A stretch of DNA of 64,000 nucleotides from an uncultured Lachnospiraceae bacterium (GTDB lineage: Bacteria; Bacillota; Clostridia; Lachnospirales; Lachnospiraceae), in the NCBI GenBank assembly GCA_910584945.1, contig CAJUDY010000001.1, positions 93,279 through 157,278 on the forward strand, in the 5' to 3' direction. The translations under genes and the position numbers were made by a program. The notes beneath the pieces were generated by a model. It saw only the letters and a program-made list of their open reading frames with translations, was not told the origin of the DNA and did not search any database. Each line of letters begins with the position of its first letter. Position 1 is the first letter of the stretch. Positions 7,965 to 16,615 of the stretch are shown here, in pieces.

Positions 7965-8062
7965 TTTGCAATTCTGACAGATTGGGACACGGAATAATCC
8001 TTGCCAAGACAGAATCGGATATGCTATGATAAGAACACTTGAATAAAGCGGAGGAGTACAAG

Positions 8063-9724
8063 ATGGAGAATGAAGTTGTTTCCAAGAATTTTATAGAGAT
8101 CGAGATCGACAAAGACCTGGCGGAGGGCGTCTACGAGACGGTTCACACCCGGTTTCCGCCGGAGCCGAACGGTTATCTGCATATTGGACATGCCAAGTCG
8201 ATCCTGCTGAACTACGGCCTGGCGAAGAAGTATAACGGAAAGTTCAACATGCGCTTTGACGATACGAATCCCACTAAAGAGCGGACGGAGTTCGTGGACG
8301 CCATCAAGCGGGATATCAAGTGGCTGGGAGCGGACTGGGAGGACCGGCTGTTCTTTGCCTCGGATTATTTTGAGCAGATGTACGAGGCGGCGGTGAAGCT
8401 GATCAAGAAGGGCAAAGCCTATGTGTGCGATCTGACTGCGGAGGAGATCCGTACCTATCGGGGGACGCTGAAAGAGCCGGGGAAAAACAGTCCGTACAGA
8501 GACCGAAGCGTGGAGGAGAACTTAAAGCTGTTTGAAGAGATGAGAGCGGGCGTGTACCAGGACGGGGAGAAGGTGCTTCGGGCAAAGATCGATATGGCCT
8601 CCCCCAATATGAACATGCGGGACCCGGTCATCTACCGGGTGGCCCATATGGCTCATCACAATACCGGGGATACCTGGTGCATCTATCCCATGTATGATTT
8701 TGCCCATCCCATTGAGGACGCCATCGAGGGCATCACCCATTCCATATGCACCCTGGAATTCGAGGATCACAGGCCCCTCTACGACTGGGTGGTGAGAGAA
8801 CTGGAATATCCCCATCCTCCCAGACAGATTGAGTTTGCGAAGTTATATCTGACCAATGTGGTGACCGGAAAACGGTATATCAAGAAGCTGGTGGAAGACG
8901 GGATTGTGGACGGCTGGGACGACCCGCGTCTGGTGTCCATCGCCGCCCTCCGCCGCCGGGGCTTTACGCCGGAGTCCCTCCAGATGTTCGTGGAGCTCTG
9001 CGGCGTGGCCAAGGGACAGAGTTCAGTGGATTACGCCATGCTGGAGTACTGTATCCGGGAAGATCTGAAGATGAAGCGTTCCCGCATGATGGCGGTGCTT
9101 GATCCCATCAAACTGGTGATCGACAACTATCCCGAAGGTCAGGTGGAGGAGCTCCATGCCGCCAACAACCTGGAAAATGAGGCGCTCGGAACCAGAAAGA
9201 TTCCCTTCTGCAGAGAGCTGTATATTGAACGGGAGGACTTTATGGAGGAGCCTCCGAAAAAATATTTCCGTCTCTTCCCGGGCAATGAAGTCCGTCTGAT
9301 GCACGCTTACTTTGTGAAATGTGAGAGCTTTGTAAAGGATGAGAACGGAAACGTGGTGGAGGTGCACTGTACCTATGACCCGGAGACGAAGGCGGGCAGC
9401 GGCTTTACCGGTCGGAAAGTAAAGGGGACGATTCACTGGGTGCCGGCGCCTTATGCGGTGGACGCCGAGGTCCGTCTCTATGAGAATCTGATCGACGAGG
9501 AAAAGGGCGTGTACAACGAGGACGGCAGCATGAACCTGAATCCCAACTCCCTGACCGTGGTGCAGGCCAAGCTGGAACCGGCGCTGAAGGATGTGAAAAC
9601 GTATGACAGCTTCCAGTTTGTGCGGAATGGTTTCTTCTGCGTGGACGCAAAAGATTCCAGGGAAGACGCGCTGGTGTTCAACCGGATTGTATCTTTGAAA
9701 AGCTCCTTCAGGCTGCCGAAATAA
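8063..9724 (+). CDS. glnS: Glutaminyl-tRNA synthetase
   Basis: GlnRS directly charges tRNA-Gln. The class I motif PPEPNGYLHIGHAKSI is near residue 35, followed by MRFDDTNPTKE, the Gln-pocket block YDFAHPIEDAIEGITHS, and WDDPRLVSIAALRRRG. The C-terminal half is the two-barrel anticodon-binding domain. ATG 8063 was chosen for the GGAGGAG ahead of it; a TTG 24 bases upstream has no such site. The KMSKS-equivalent loop reads VVTGKRYI where Escherichia coli has VMSKRKL: the Lys is kept but Ser is lost. The gene appears monocistronic, with its own terminator. The 98 bases upstream contain no clear promoter to my eye. Confidence 0.95.
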   Translation: MENEVVSKNFIEIEIDKDLAEGVYETVHTRFPPEPNGYLHIGHAKSILLNYGLAKKYNGKFNMRFDDTNPTKERTEFVDAIKRDIKWLGADWEDRLFFASDYFEQMYEAAVKLIKKGKAYVCDLTAEEIRTYRGTLKEPGKNSPYRDRSVEENLKLFEEMRAGVYQDGEKVLRAKIDMASPNMNMRDPVIYRVAHMAHHNTGDTWCIYPMYDFAHPIEDAIEGITHSICTLEFEDHRPLYDWVVRELEYPHPPRQIEFAKLYLTNVVTGKRYIKKLVEDGIVDGWDDPRLVSIAALRRRGFTPESLQMFVELCGVAKGQSSVDYAMLEYCIREDLKMKRSRMMAVLDPIKLVIDNYPEGQVEELHAANNLENEALGTRKIPFCRELYIEREDFMEEPPKKYFRLFPGNEVRLMHAYFVKCESFVKDENGNVVEVHCTYDPETKAGSGFTGRKVKGTIHWVPAPYAVDAEVRLYENLIDEEKGVYNEDGSMNLNPNSLTVVQAKLEPALKDVKTYDSFQFVRNGFFCVDAKDSREDALVFNRIVSLKSSFRLPK

Positions 9725-9756
9725 AAAAGAAAACAAACACAACAGGGTGGACGCGG

Positions 9757-9776
9757 GGCAGGGCGTCTGCCTTTTT
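9757..9776 (+). terminator. Intrinsic terminator after glnS
   Basis: GGCAG at 9757-9761 and CTGCC at 9767-9771 enclose a GGCGT loop and are followed by TTTTT. The stem is short but correctly placed. Confidence 0.6.
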
Positions 9777-9803
9777 CTATAAAAACAGCATCGGAACGCT
9801 ACT

Positions 9804-11198
9804 ATGTATGAAATCGCAATCAATCTGGAAGGAAAGACGAAAAAGAATCTGTATGAGCAGATCTATGAGCACATCAAAAAAGAAATACAAAAAGGAGATT
9901 TAAAGTGCGGTGAGCAGCTTCTCTCCACCCGGCTTCTGGCCAGACAGCTGGATGTGAGCAGAAGTACCGCTCAACTGGCCTACGAACAGCTCCTGTCCGA
10001 AGGCTATATTGAAGCGGTTCCCTGTAAGGGGTATTTTGTCTGCGAGATGGAAGACCTGTATGATCTGAAAACGGACGCGGCAGAGGTGCAAAAAGAGGAG
10101 GAAACGATTCCGACCGACTGCCGGTATGATTTTACACCCAACGGCATCGACCTGGATCACTTTCCCTATGCCGCCTGGCGGAAACTGAGCCGGGAAGTCC
10201 TAAAAGACGACCAAAGAGACCTGTTTCATCTGGGAAATCCGAAGGGGGAAGCCTCGCTTCGCTCTGCGATCAGCGCCTATCTTCATCAGGCCAGGGGCGT
10301 GAAGGTGCAGCCCTCCCAGGTGATCATCGGGGCGGGCAACGATTACCTGCAGATGCTGCTGTCGCGGATGCTGGGGACGGACCACCGGATTGCCATGGAG
10401 AGCCCCACCTACCGGCATGCCTATGAGATCTTCAAAAGACTGGGGTATGACTGCTGTACCGTCTCCATGGACCGCCAGGGGATGAACGTGCAGGAACTCC
10501 GGGAGAGCGGGGCGGATATTGCCTATGTGATGCCGTCTCACCAGTATCCCATGGGAGTCGTGATGCCGGTGAAAAGGCGGCAGGAGATTTTGCAGTGGGC
10601 ATCGGAAAAGGAAGGCAGATATATCATAGAAGACGACTATGACAGCGAATTCCGGTATGTGGGAAAACCGATTCCCTCCCTTCAGGGAAATGATACGAAT
10701 CAGAAAGTGATCTACATCGGGACCTTCTCCAAGTCCATCGCGCCCTCGATCCGGATCAGCTATCTGGTGCTGCCTGCTCCGCTGATGAGGCGGTATGAGC
10801 AGGTAGGAAGAAATTTTTCCTGCACCGTCTCCAGGACCGATCAGAAAATGTTGGAGCTTTTTATGGAACGGGGATATTTTGAGCGGCATCTGAATAAAAT
10901 GCGGGCTCTGTACAAGAACAAGCATGATCTTCTGCTGGCTGGGGTGAGGCAGCTGCACGGAGTAAAAGGCATCTTAGGAGAGCGGTCCGGAGTACACATC
11001 CTGCTTAAAATGGAGAAGAGCCGGTCGGAGGAAGAGTGGATTGCCAGGGCTCTTATAGAGGAGGTCCGTGTGTATCCGCTGTCCGAGTACTGCATCGATC
11101 ACAATCCCCGGGACCCTGTACTGATTCTGGGCTATGCGACGATGGGATTAAAAGAGATTCCGGCGGCATTGGAGCGGCTGCAGACAGCGTGGAACTGA
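9804..11198 (+). CDS. MocR-type GntR/aminotransferase fusion regulator (PdxR-like)
   Basis: This is a DNA-binding regulator built from an N-terminal GntR winged helix and a fold-type I aminotransferase domain that binds pyridoxal phosphate. The first 75 residues show NLYEQIYEHIKKEI and LLARQLDVSRSTAQLAYEQLLSEGYI, the GntR signature. The aminotransferase part includes GAGNDYLQML, VMPSHQYPMGVVMP, the PLP-ring Asp in IIEDDYDSEF, and the Schiff-base Lys in YIGTFSKSIAPSIRISYL. The length of 464 residues is standard. MocR members such as PdxR control vitamin B6 synthesis, but no pdx genes are next to it, so the target is unknown. It starts 27 bases after the glnS terminator. Confidence 0.88.
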   Translation: MYEIAINLEGKTKKNLYEQIYEHIKKEIQKGDLKCGEQLLSTRLLARQLDVSRSTAQLAYEQLLSEGYIEAVPCKGYFVCEMEDLYDLKTDAAEVQKEEETIPTDCRYDFTPNGIDLDHFPYAAWRKLSREVLKDDQRDLFHLGNPKGEASLRSAISAYLHQARGVKVQPSQVIIGAGNDYLQMLLSRMLGTDHRIAMESPTYRHAYEIFKRLGYDCCTVSMDRQGMNVQELRESGADIAYVMPSHQYPMGVVMPVKRRQEILQWASEKEGRYIIEDDYDSEFRYVGKPIPSLQGNDTNQKVIYIGTFSKSIAPSIRISYLVLPAPLMRRYEQVGRNFSCTVSRTDQKMLELFMERGYFERHLNKMRALYKNKHDLLLAGVRQLHGVKGILGERSGVHILLKMEKSRSEEEWIARALIEEVRVYPLSEYCIDHNPRDPVLILGYATMGLKEIPAALERLQTAWN

Positions 11199-11215
11199 TT
11201 GTCATAATTCTTCAT

Positions 11216-11244
11216 TTGACATGATACCGAGAGCTTAGTAAAAT
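11216..11244 (+). promoter_or_regulatory. Promoter of the surface-protein gene
   Basis: TTGACA at 11216-11221 and TAAAAT at 11239-11244 are 17 bases apart, 51 bases ahead of the start codon at 11295. Confidence 0.75.
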
Positions 11245-11294
11245 AAATATAGCACGACGGAGAAGTTGCGGAACAATTGAAAAGAGGAGTACCT

Positions 11295-14200
11295 ATGAGA
11301 AAAAAGAATGTTTGTAAGAGACTGGCCGCGGCGCTTGCGCTGGCTGCAGTCTTGATGACGGATCAGAGCATCATCTATGCGGCCGGGACGACAGATCCGG
11401 TGCAGCCGGAGGAATCGAAAGTGGAATCTTTAGAAACGGAGGATATCCTTCCGGAGAAGACAGATACCGGAGAAAATTCCGAAGAAAATATTTCGGAACC
11501 GGAAGTTTCGGAGACATCTAAAGCGTTGAATCCGGAAGAAGAAAAACTGGAAGATCCCGCGCCTCAGACGAAGCAGTCCTCGCCGGAACAGGAGAAGACG
11601 AAGCAGGGCGCGGAAGAAGAACCACAGGCGGAGCCGGAAGAGCCTCCGCAGACAAAAGAACCCCAGGCGGGTGCAGAAGCGGACCCGGAGAAGGCCCCGG
11701 AGTCCTCAGGGGAAGACAATGCGCCGCTTTCGGAAGAGAAACCAGACGAAGCAGAACAGGGAAAAGAACGGAAAAAAGACCTTTCCTGGCAGCCGGTTTA
11801 CGAGGGTACGGCTTTTGACGCGGAGAGTTTCCTCTTTGAGCAGGATGTGATCGGCTTCCCGGAGGAAGAGGGAGAAGTCTGGGAGTATGAGGAGTCCTAT
11901 GGAAAGCAGCTTTCGGGCACGGCGGCAGGAGCGCTGTATGAAGCGCTCCGGACCTCTTTTGAGGGAGACGAAGAGGCGGTCCTGGTCGAGCTGGAAGGAT
12001 TTCTCACAGAAGACGCGGATGTACAGGAGGAAGAAGTCTTCGCTGCCCGATATGAGCAGGCGGCGCAGAATGCCTTTGACGCCTTTTGGTATGACTGCGC
12101 AGACGCAGAGGAATTGAGCAGCTGCAGCCTTAGGGTGCAGTATGAGGGGACGAAAGTAGAGGACGGAAGCTTTCAGTGGAAGGTATGCGCTGCCTGGGAA
12201 CTGGAGCGGACGCAGCCGGAGGAGGAGCCGGAAGAAGAGGCAGAGCCCATAGAGACGGAAGACCCGGAAGAGAGAGCGGCGGTTCTGAAGGAATTTTTCA
12301 CAAAGGTGAGCAAGGCACGGGAAGAAGATCTGGCCCGCCTTCAGGAGACCGGGGAAGAGCAGCCTGGTGACGGCGGCGAAACCTATGCCAGGATGTTCAA
12401 GCGGCTTTGTGATCAGGCGGAGATGGAGTGCGTTCTGATCAAAGGTCTGACTAAGGACGCGGCTGCCGTGTGGAATGCCGTGCGTCCTGACGAAGAGAAC
12501 TGGTACCTGGTGGATATTCCCGGAGCTTCTTTCCTTACCGGTATGGGCGATTCGGAAGAAGAGGAACGGCTTATCTACGGAGATTTTTCCAACAGCCATC
12601 AGGGATTCTTTGTCTGCCCCGTGATTTGTGAACAGGATTATTCGTCAGAAGAAGAGACAGAGGAGCCGCTGCCGGAAGAAGTGTTGGAGGAGCCTGTGAC
12701 GGCGGAGCTTAAGGAGAGGCTCTCCGCTTTGGAACAGACCCCGGAGCCGGACGAAGCGTCCGCGGCAGACCCCGCGCCGGACGACAAGGTTTCCGAAGCA
12801 GCGCCGCCACCCGAGCCGGACGAGGCTTTGGAGGCAGCACAAACGCCGGCGCCGGAAGCGCTTGCCCAGTCGGAACCGGAGACCGATGCCATGTTGATCA
12901 AATCTCAGCGAATCGCGGCCCCGGCGGAAAAAGTGCTGACACAGGTGAGCGTCTCTTCTATTAAAGTACAGACCTACTCCGGAAAAGGCATCACGCCCAA
13001 AGTTACGGTCAAGGATGCGTCCACCGGGAAAAAATTGAGCGCCGGAAAGCAGTATACCATCTCTTACGAGAATAATGTGAACGCGGGAACCGCTTTTGCC
13101 GTGATCCGGGGAGTTCCGGGCAGCGGTTACGACGGGGTGCTGCGGGTGAACTTCACCATTCAGCCCCAGAATATCAAAAAGGTCAAATCAAAAGTACTGG
13201 GAAAACGATTCTTTTATTCTGGTCAGCCGGTGACGCCGGAGGTCAGCGCCACCTACAATAAGACGGCGCTGAGCGCAGGGAAAGACTATCAGATTCGGTA
13301 CTTGAACAACGAAAGGCAGGGAACCGCGCAGATTGAGCTGACGGGAACCGGAAATTTTACCGGTACCAAAGTGGTGAAGTTTAAAATCTCGGCCAATCAG
13401 ATGAAGGACGCGTCCGTCAGACTCTCTTCCTACTCCGGAGTCTATGGAGGCAGCAATGCCATGCCCGCGGTGACCGTTACCTATGGTTCCATGAACTGCC
13501 GGGAGAACGTGGATTATCAAGTGGTTTACCCCAAGAAGCTGAAGGTAGGAAAGAACAATATTACCATCAAAGGCATGGGAAGCTTCAAGGGCTCTGTCAA
13601 AGCCGTGTACACCATCTCCCAGGCGCCTATGAGCGAGGTGGAAGTCCATTTCCCCTACGCATGGCAGTATACGGGGAAGAGTCTGAAGGTGGCGCCTTCC
13701 TCCGTCACACTGGGCGGAGTGGCTCTGCAGGCCAGGAAAGATTATACGGTCAAGTACCTGACCGCCGACGGCAGGAAATGCGGGAAAATAAAGGAAGAGG
13801 GCATGTATCAGATCGTTCTGACCGGAAAAAAACTGTTCCAGGGGACCCTCACCTTCCCCTTCTGCGTTACCAGCGATCCCCAGGTGCTGGGAAATAATTA
13901 CAACAGCGCCGAGAGTACCATCAAGAAACCGGCTCCTCCGGCGGAAAACGATACGCCTGAGGATACCAGCCCTGCCGAGAAGGTGGAGGTGGAGAAGGAC
14001 CGGTATTTTGGATATTATGAGGGGTATAAGATCTTTTCCAAAAAGGGAATCCAGGGAGTCTCTGACTATACGGAGGACACCAGGGCGCAGCATGTGTTAT
14101 TGAATGTGGATATGGCAAGCCTCATCAGCACCACGGAAAGGCCGGGATACATACCGTATACCTATCAGGGAAAGACCTATTACTTCGGAGACCTGATCGC

Positions 14201-15248
14201 ACTGAAAGAGACCGTGTATCATCTTCACGGCTGGGGCGGAGCCGGGAATCCTTACGGGGCCAATCACAACCGGAATGTGACTTTTGTGCTTCTGATGAGC
14301 TGGAGCGATGAGCTTTCCTATCTGATTCATCCTTCGGCGAGAAAAAAAGGCGCGGCGCCTTATTATGCGCTGAACATGCAGGAAGCCGGCGCAAGGCAGA
14401 CCTATGAAGCGCTGTTCCGCTATCTGGGAGAAGAGTTCGGCGCTTATAAGACCAGAGTCAGCAACTGGACCCTTGGGAACGAGGTGAACAGCTGCAAAGA
14501 GTGGAATTATTCCGGCGGCCTGTCCCTGAATGACTGTGTGGCCAATTACGCCCAGGCTTTCCAGCTGCTCTCTAAAGGTGTGAAGCGGGCGGCGACCAGT
14601 TCCAGAGTCTTTCTTTCCCTGGATCACTGCTGGACCGCCTCCGTGGCCGGGCACAGTGGGAAATCCTATCTGGACCAGTTTGCGTCCTATATGAACCAGA
14701 CCGCTCCGGATGTCCAGTGGAATGTAAATTATCATCCCTATTCCCAGCCTTTAAGCAGGGTCAGTTTCTGGAAGGATAATTCCAATACCACGGATTCTGT
14801 CGGGACCAAATACATCTCCATGAAGAATATAAAAGTGCTGACGGACTATCTGGCAGGCCTGGAATCCAGGTACGGAAAGCCAGGCGGTTCCATCCGCGTG
14901 ATCATCGGAGAACTTGGCTATACGGCAAAGCCCGGTGACGCTTCCGCACAGAGAGAACAGGCGGCGGCTCTTGGGTACGGCTACTACATTGCCATGTTCA
15001 ATACAAGGATTGATTCCTATATCATCCGTGCGTACCTGGATGCCCCGGAGGAGACCAGGAGCGGATTGTATCTGGGACTTCGCGGCATGAATCACGAGAA
15101 GAAAACGGCCTATGACGTATACCAGAATCTGGATACCGCTCAGTCGCTCTCCTATATGCAGGACGCGCTGTCCGTGATCGGCATCGGAAGCTTTGAGAGC
15201 GCGATCCCGGGATTCAACGCGGACGCGCTGCCGGCGGCGGATTTTTAA
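11295..15248 (+). CDS. Large secreted protein: acidic linker, dead transglutaminase-like domain, MBG-like repeats, DUF5722-type glycosidase-like domain
   Basis: This 1317-residue exported protein starts with a signal peptide (KRLAAALALAAVLM, cut near YAAG). A Glu/Pro-rich spacer runs to about residue 165. Around residues 320-430 a transglutaminase-like fold is recognisable (TYARMFKRLCDQAEMECVLI, then NWYLVDIP). Its Cys position is Gly361 and its His position is Ala391, so it is probably inactive. Residues 547-861 hold four to five beta-sandwich repeats with the GKDYTVKY/GTGNFTGT pattern. The last 410 residues resemble the DUF5722 glycoside-hydrolase-like TIM barrel: Glu1063 in GNEVN and Glu1206 in GELGY are placed like a clan-A acid/base and nucleophile. 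ATG 11295 follows AGAGGAG. No LPXTG anchor is visible. Confidence 0.75.
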   Translation: MRKKNVCKRLAAALALAAVLMTDQSIIYAAGTTDPVQPEESKVESLETEDILPEKTDTGENSEENISEPEVSETSKALNPEEEKLEDPAPQTKQSSPEQEKTKQGAEEEPQAEPEEPPQTKEPQAGAEADPEKAPESSGEDNAPLSEEKPDEAEQGKERKKDLSWQPVYEGTAFDAESFLFEQDVIGFPEEEGEVWEYEESYGKQLSGTAAGALYEALRTSFEGDEEAVLVELEGFLTEDADVQEEEVFAARYEQAAQNAFDAFWYDCADAEELSSCSLRVQYEGTKVEDGSFQWKVCAAWELERTQPEEEPEEEAEPIETEDPEERAAVLKEFFTKVSKAREEDLARLQETGEEQPGDGGETYARMFKRLCDQAEMECVLIKGLTKDAAAVWNAVRPDEENWYLVDIPGASFLTGMGDSEEEERLIYGDFSNSHQGFFVCPVICEQDYSSEEETEEPLPEEVLEEPVTAELKERLSALEQTPEPDEASAADPAPDDKVSEAAPPPEPDEALEAAQTPAPEALAQSEPETDAMLIKSQRIAAPAEKVLTQVSVSSIKVQTYSGKGITPKVTVKDASTGKKLSAGKQYTISYENNVNAGTAFAVIRGVPGSGYDGVLRVNFTIQPQNIKKVKSKVLGKRFFYSGQPVTPEVSATYNKTALSAGKDYQIRYLNNERQGTAQIELTGTGNFTGTKVVKFKISANQMKDASVRLSSYSGVYGGSNAMPAVTVTYGSMNCRENVDYQVVYPKKLKVGKNNITIKGMGSFKGSVKAVYTISQAPMSEVEVHFPYAWQYTGKSLKVAPSSVTLGGVALQARKDYTVKYLTADGRKCGKIKEEGMYQIVLTGKKLFQGTLTFPFCVTSDPQVLGNNYNSAESTIKKPAPPAENDTPEDTSPAEKVEVEKDRYFGYYEGYKIFSKKGIQGVSDYTEDTRAQHVLLNVDMASLISTTERPGYIPYTYQGKTYYFGDLIALKETVYHLHGWGGAGNPYGANHNRNVTFVLLMSWSDELSYLIHPSARKKGAAPYYALNMQEAGARQTYEALFRYLGEEFGAYKTRVSNWTLGNEVNSCKEWNYSGGLSLNDCVANYAQAFQLLSKGVKRAATSSRVFLSLDHCWTASVAGHSGKSYLDQFASYMNQTAPDVQWNVNYHPYSQPLSRVSFWKDNSNTTDSVGTKYISMKNIKVLTDYLAGLESRYGKPGGSIRVIIGELGYTAKPGDASAQREQAAALGYGYYIAMFNTRIDSYIIRAYLDAPEETRSGLYLGLRGMNHEKKTAYDVYQNLDTAQSLSYMQDALSVIGIGSFESAIPGFNADALPAADF

Positions 15249-15260
15249 AACAAAGAATAA

Positions 15261-15297
15261 AAGGAACCTGTGCTCCCAAAGGGGCAGGTTCCTTTTT
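15261..15297. terminator. Bidirectional intrinsic terminator
   Basis: AAGGAACCTG pairs with CAGGTTCCTT around a short loop. T-runs on both strands allow it to serve the surface-protein gene on the plus strand and the small membrane-protein gene on the minus strand. Confidence 0.85.
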
Positions 15298-15302
15298 ATA
15301 CA

Positions 15303-15563
15303 CTAATCTTCCTTTTTGGCGCTTTCTTCCGGCGCTTTTTTTTCCTCATCCTCGAAGATCTCGTCTTCTTCCTTCTCCGGGGTTTCCGGCTGAGCGTTTT
15401 CCTCCTCCGCTTCGTCTTCGTCGTCCTCGAAGAACTCCTCGTCGTCAAAATCGTCTTCTTCCTCTTCTTTTGCGGCAAAGAACTTACGGTAGAGCAGGAT
15501 GCCGGTGACCGCGGCGAGCGCAGCGGTAGCGATGGTTACAAAGGCTTTCCATAATTTTTTCAT
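15303..15563 (-). CDS. Small single-pass membrane protein with a highly acidic tail
   Basis: This is an 86-residue protein of unknown function. Residues 1-26 form one hydrophobic helix (LWKAFVTIATAALAAVTGILL) after two Lys, followed by YRKFFAAK. The remaining 55 residues are almost entirely Glu, Asp and Lys, with runs such as EEEEDDFDDEEFFEDDEDE. By the positive-inside rule the N-terminus would be inside and the acidic tail outside unless the YRKFF stop reverses it. I chose ATG 15563 because AAGGAAAGGAGT lies just ahead; the frame continues upstream without a site. It shares a bidirectional terminator with its convergent neighbour. Confidence 0.65.
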   Translation of the reverse strand: MKKLWKAFVTIATAALAAVTGILLYRKFFAAKEEEEDDFDDEEFFEDDEDEAEEENAQPETPEKEEDEIFEDEEKKAPEESAKKED

Positions 15564-15662
15564 GAGATGACTCCTTTCCTTACAATTACGATTTTTTTCT
15601 ATTCTAATACAAATACCAGAAGATGAAAAGTAAAAAAACATGAAAATTTAAGAAAATATCCG

Positions 15663-15691
15663 TTGAGATTTTAAGGGATATCGATTATATT
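15663..15691 (+). promoter_or_regulatory. Promoter of the Cof phosphatase/parvulin operon
   Basis: TTGAGA at 15663-15668 and TATATT at 15686-15691 have a 17-base spacer. The transcript would start near 15698, giving a leader of about 110 bases. Confidence 0.65.
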
Positions 15692-15703
15692 AGTATGATA
15701 CTA

Positions 15704-15735
15704 GGATTGCGGGAGCATGAAATGCGGAGCAATCC
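15704..15735 (+). promoter_or_regulatory. Leader hairpin with a purine internal loop
   Basis: GGATTGC at 15704-15710 pairs with GCAATCC at 15729-15735, and inside it GCAT pairs with ATGC around GAA. The stems are split by a GGGA/GGA purine-rich internal loop. No T-run follows. It sits at the very 5' end of the predicted leader. Confidence 0.45.
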
Positions 15736-15808
15736 GTGGTATCATAGGGGTCAAAAGGTATTTTGTCCTCCTTAGGATAGTATTTACAGAAAAGGATGAA
15801 AGAAAACC

Positions 15809-16615
15809 ATGATACGATTGATTATCAGCGATATTGACGGCACGTTGGTTCCGGAAGGCGGAAATGTGCTGAATCCGGAATATATGACGATAATCCGGGA
15901 ACTTACCGATCTTGGAGTCCAGTTTGTGCTGGCCAGCGGAAGACAGGCCAGCAGCATTGACGTCCTGTTCCGTGAGGTGCGGGATCTGGTCTACTATCTC
16001 GGAGACAACGGCGCTTCGATCCAGAAGGGAGGCGTATCGGTGAAGGAACTGCGTCTGAACCGGAAGCATCTTTTGCTTCTTATGGAAGAGCTAAAGGAGA
16101 TCCCGGGCCATCGGCTGCTCTTTTCCACAAAGGACGGTTATTATACCAACGATCCGGACAAGGCTTTTGGCAGGATGGTATTCGAAGAATACAAAGGCGT
16201 GGGAAAAGCGGTGGGCGACATCACTCCGTATCTGAACAACTGCATCAAGCTGAGTCTGTACTGCGAGGAAGGGGCCCGGGGAATCTATGATCAGATCTAC
16301 GAGAGATGGAAGGACCGGTTCGCGATCCATGTCTCCGGGGCCAGGTGGGTGGACGTCAACGCGCCGGAGGCCACAAAGGGACAGGCCGTCCGGTGGATTC
16401 AGGAAGTGCACGGGATCACGCCGGAGGATACCGTGGTTTTTGGAGATAATTATAATGATATTTCCATGATGATGCGGGCGGAAAGAAGCTATGCTTCTGA
16501 GCTTTCCGCTTTGGATATCAGGAAGGCGGCAGGGCGCGTGGTGGAATCTTATCAGAAGGACGGGGTTCTTAAGGTGCTAAGAGAGATATTGGAGGAAGTA
16601 AAAAGTGAAAGATAG
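15809..16615 (+). CDS. HAD-superfamily Cof-type phosphatase
   Basis: This is a predicted cytosolic phosphatase of the Cof/YidA group, acting on small sugar phosphates or similar metabolites. Motif I is ISDIDGTLVPEG with nucleophile Asp8 and Asp10; motif II is VLASGRQASS; the conserved Lys lies in ATKGQAVRWI; motif IV is VVFGDNYNDISMM. A C2-type cap occupies the middle, and 268 residues is the usual length. A weak AAAGGATGAAAG site precedes the ATG. It overlaps the parvulin lipoprotein gene by 11 bases, so the two form an operon, although no shared role is evident. The substrate is unknown. Confidence 0.88.
   Translation: MIRLIISDIDGTLVPEGGNVLNPEYMTIIRELTDLGVQFVLASGRQASSIDVLFREVRDLVYYLGDNGASIQKGGVSVKELRLNRKHLLLLMEELKEIPGHRLLFSTKDGYYTNDPDKAFGRMVFEEYKGVGKAVGDITPYLNNCIKLSLYCEEGARGIYDQIYERWKDRFAIHVSGARWVDVNAPEATKGQAVRWIQEVHGITPEDTVVFGDNYNDISMMMRAERSYASELSALDIRKAAGRVVESYQKDGVLKVLREILEEVKSER

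Noticed and set aside
10200..10958. 252-codon minus-strand frame inside the MocR-type gene
   Set aside because: His/Pro/Gln-rich translation typical of antisense shadow; the plus-strand frame carries clear motifs.
13188..14093. 301-codon minus-strand frame inside the surface-protein gene
   Set aside because: It lies antisense to repeat and barrel domains that are clearly coding.
15270..15554. 94-codon plus-strand frame opposite the small acidic protein
   Set aside because: Phe/Leu-rich antisense of Glu/Asp codons; begins inside a terminator hairpin.
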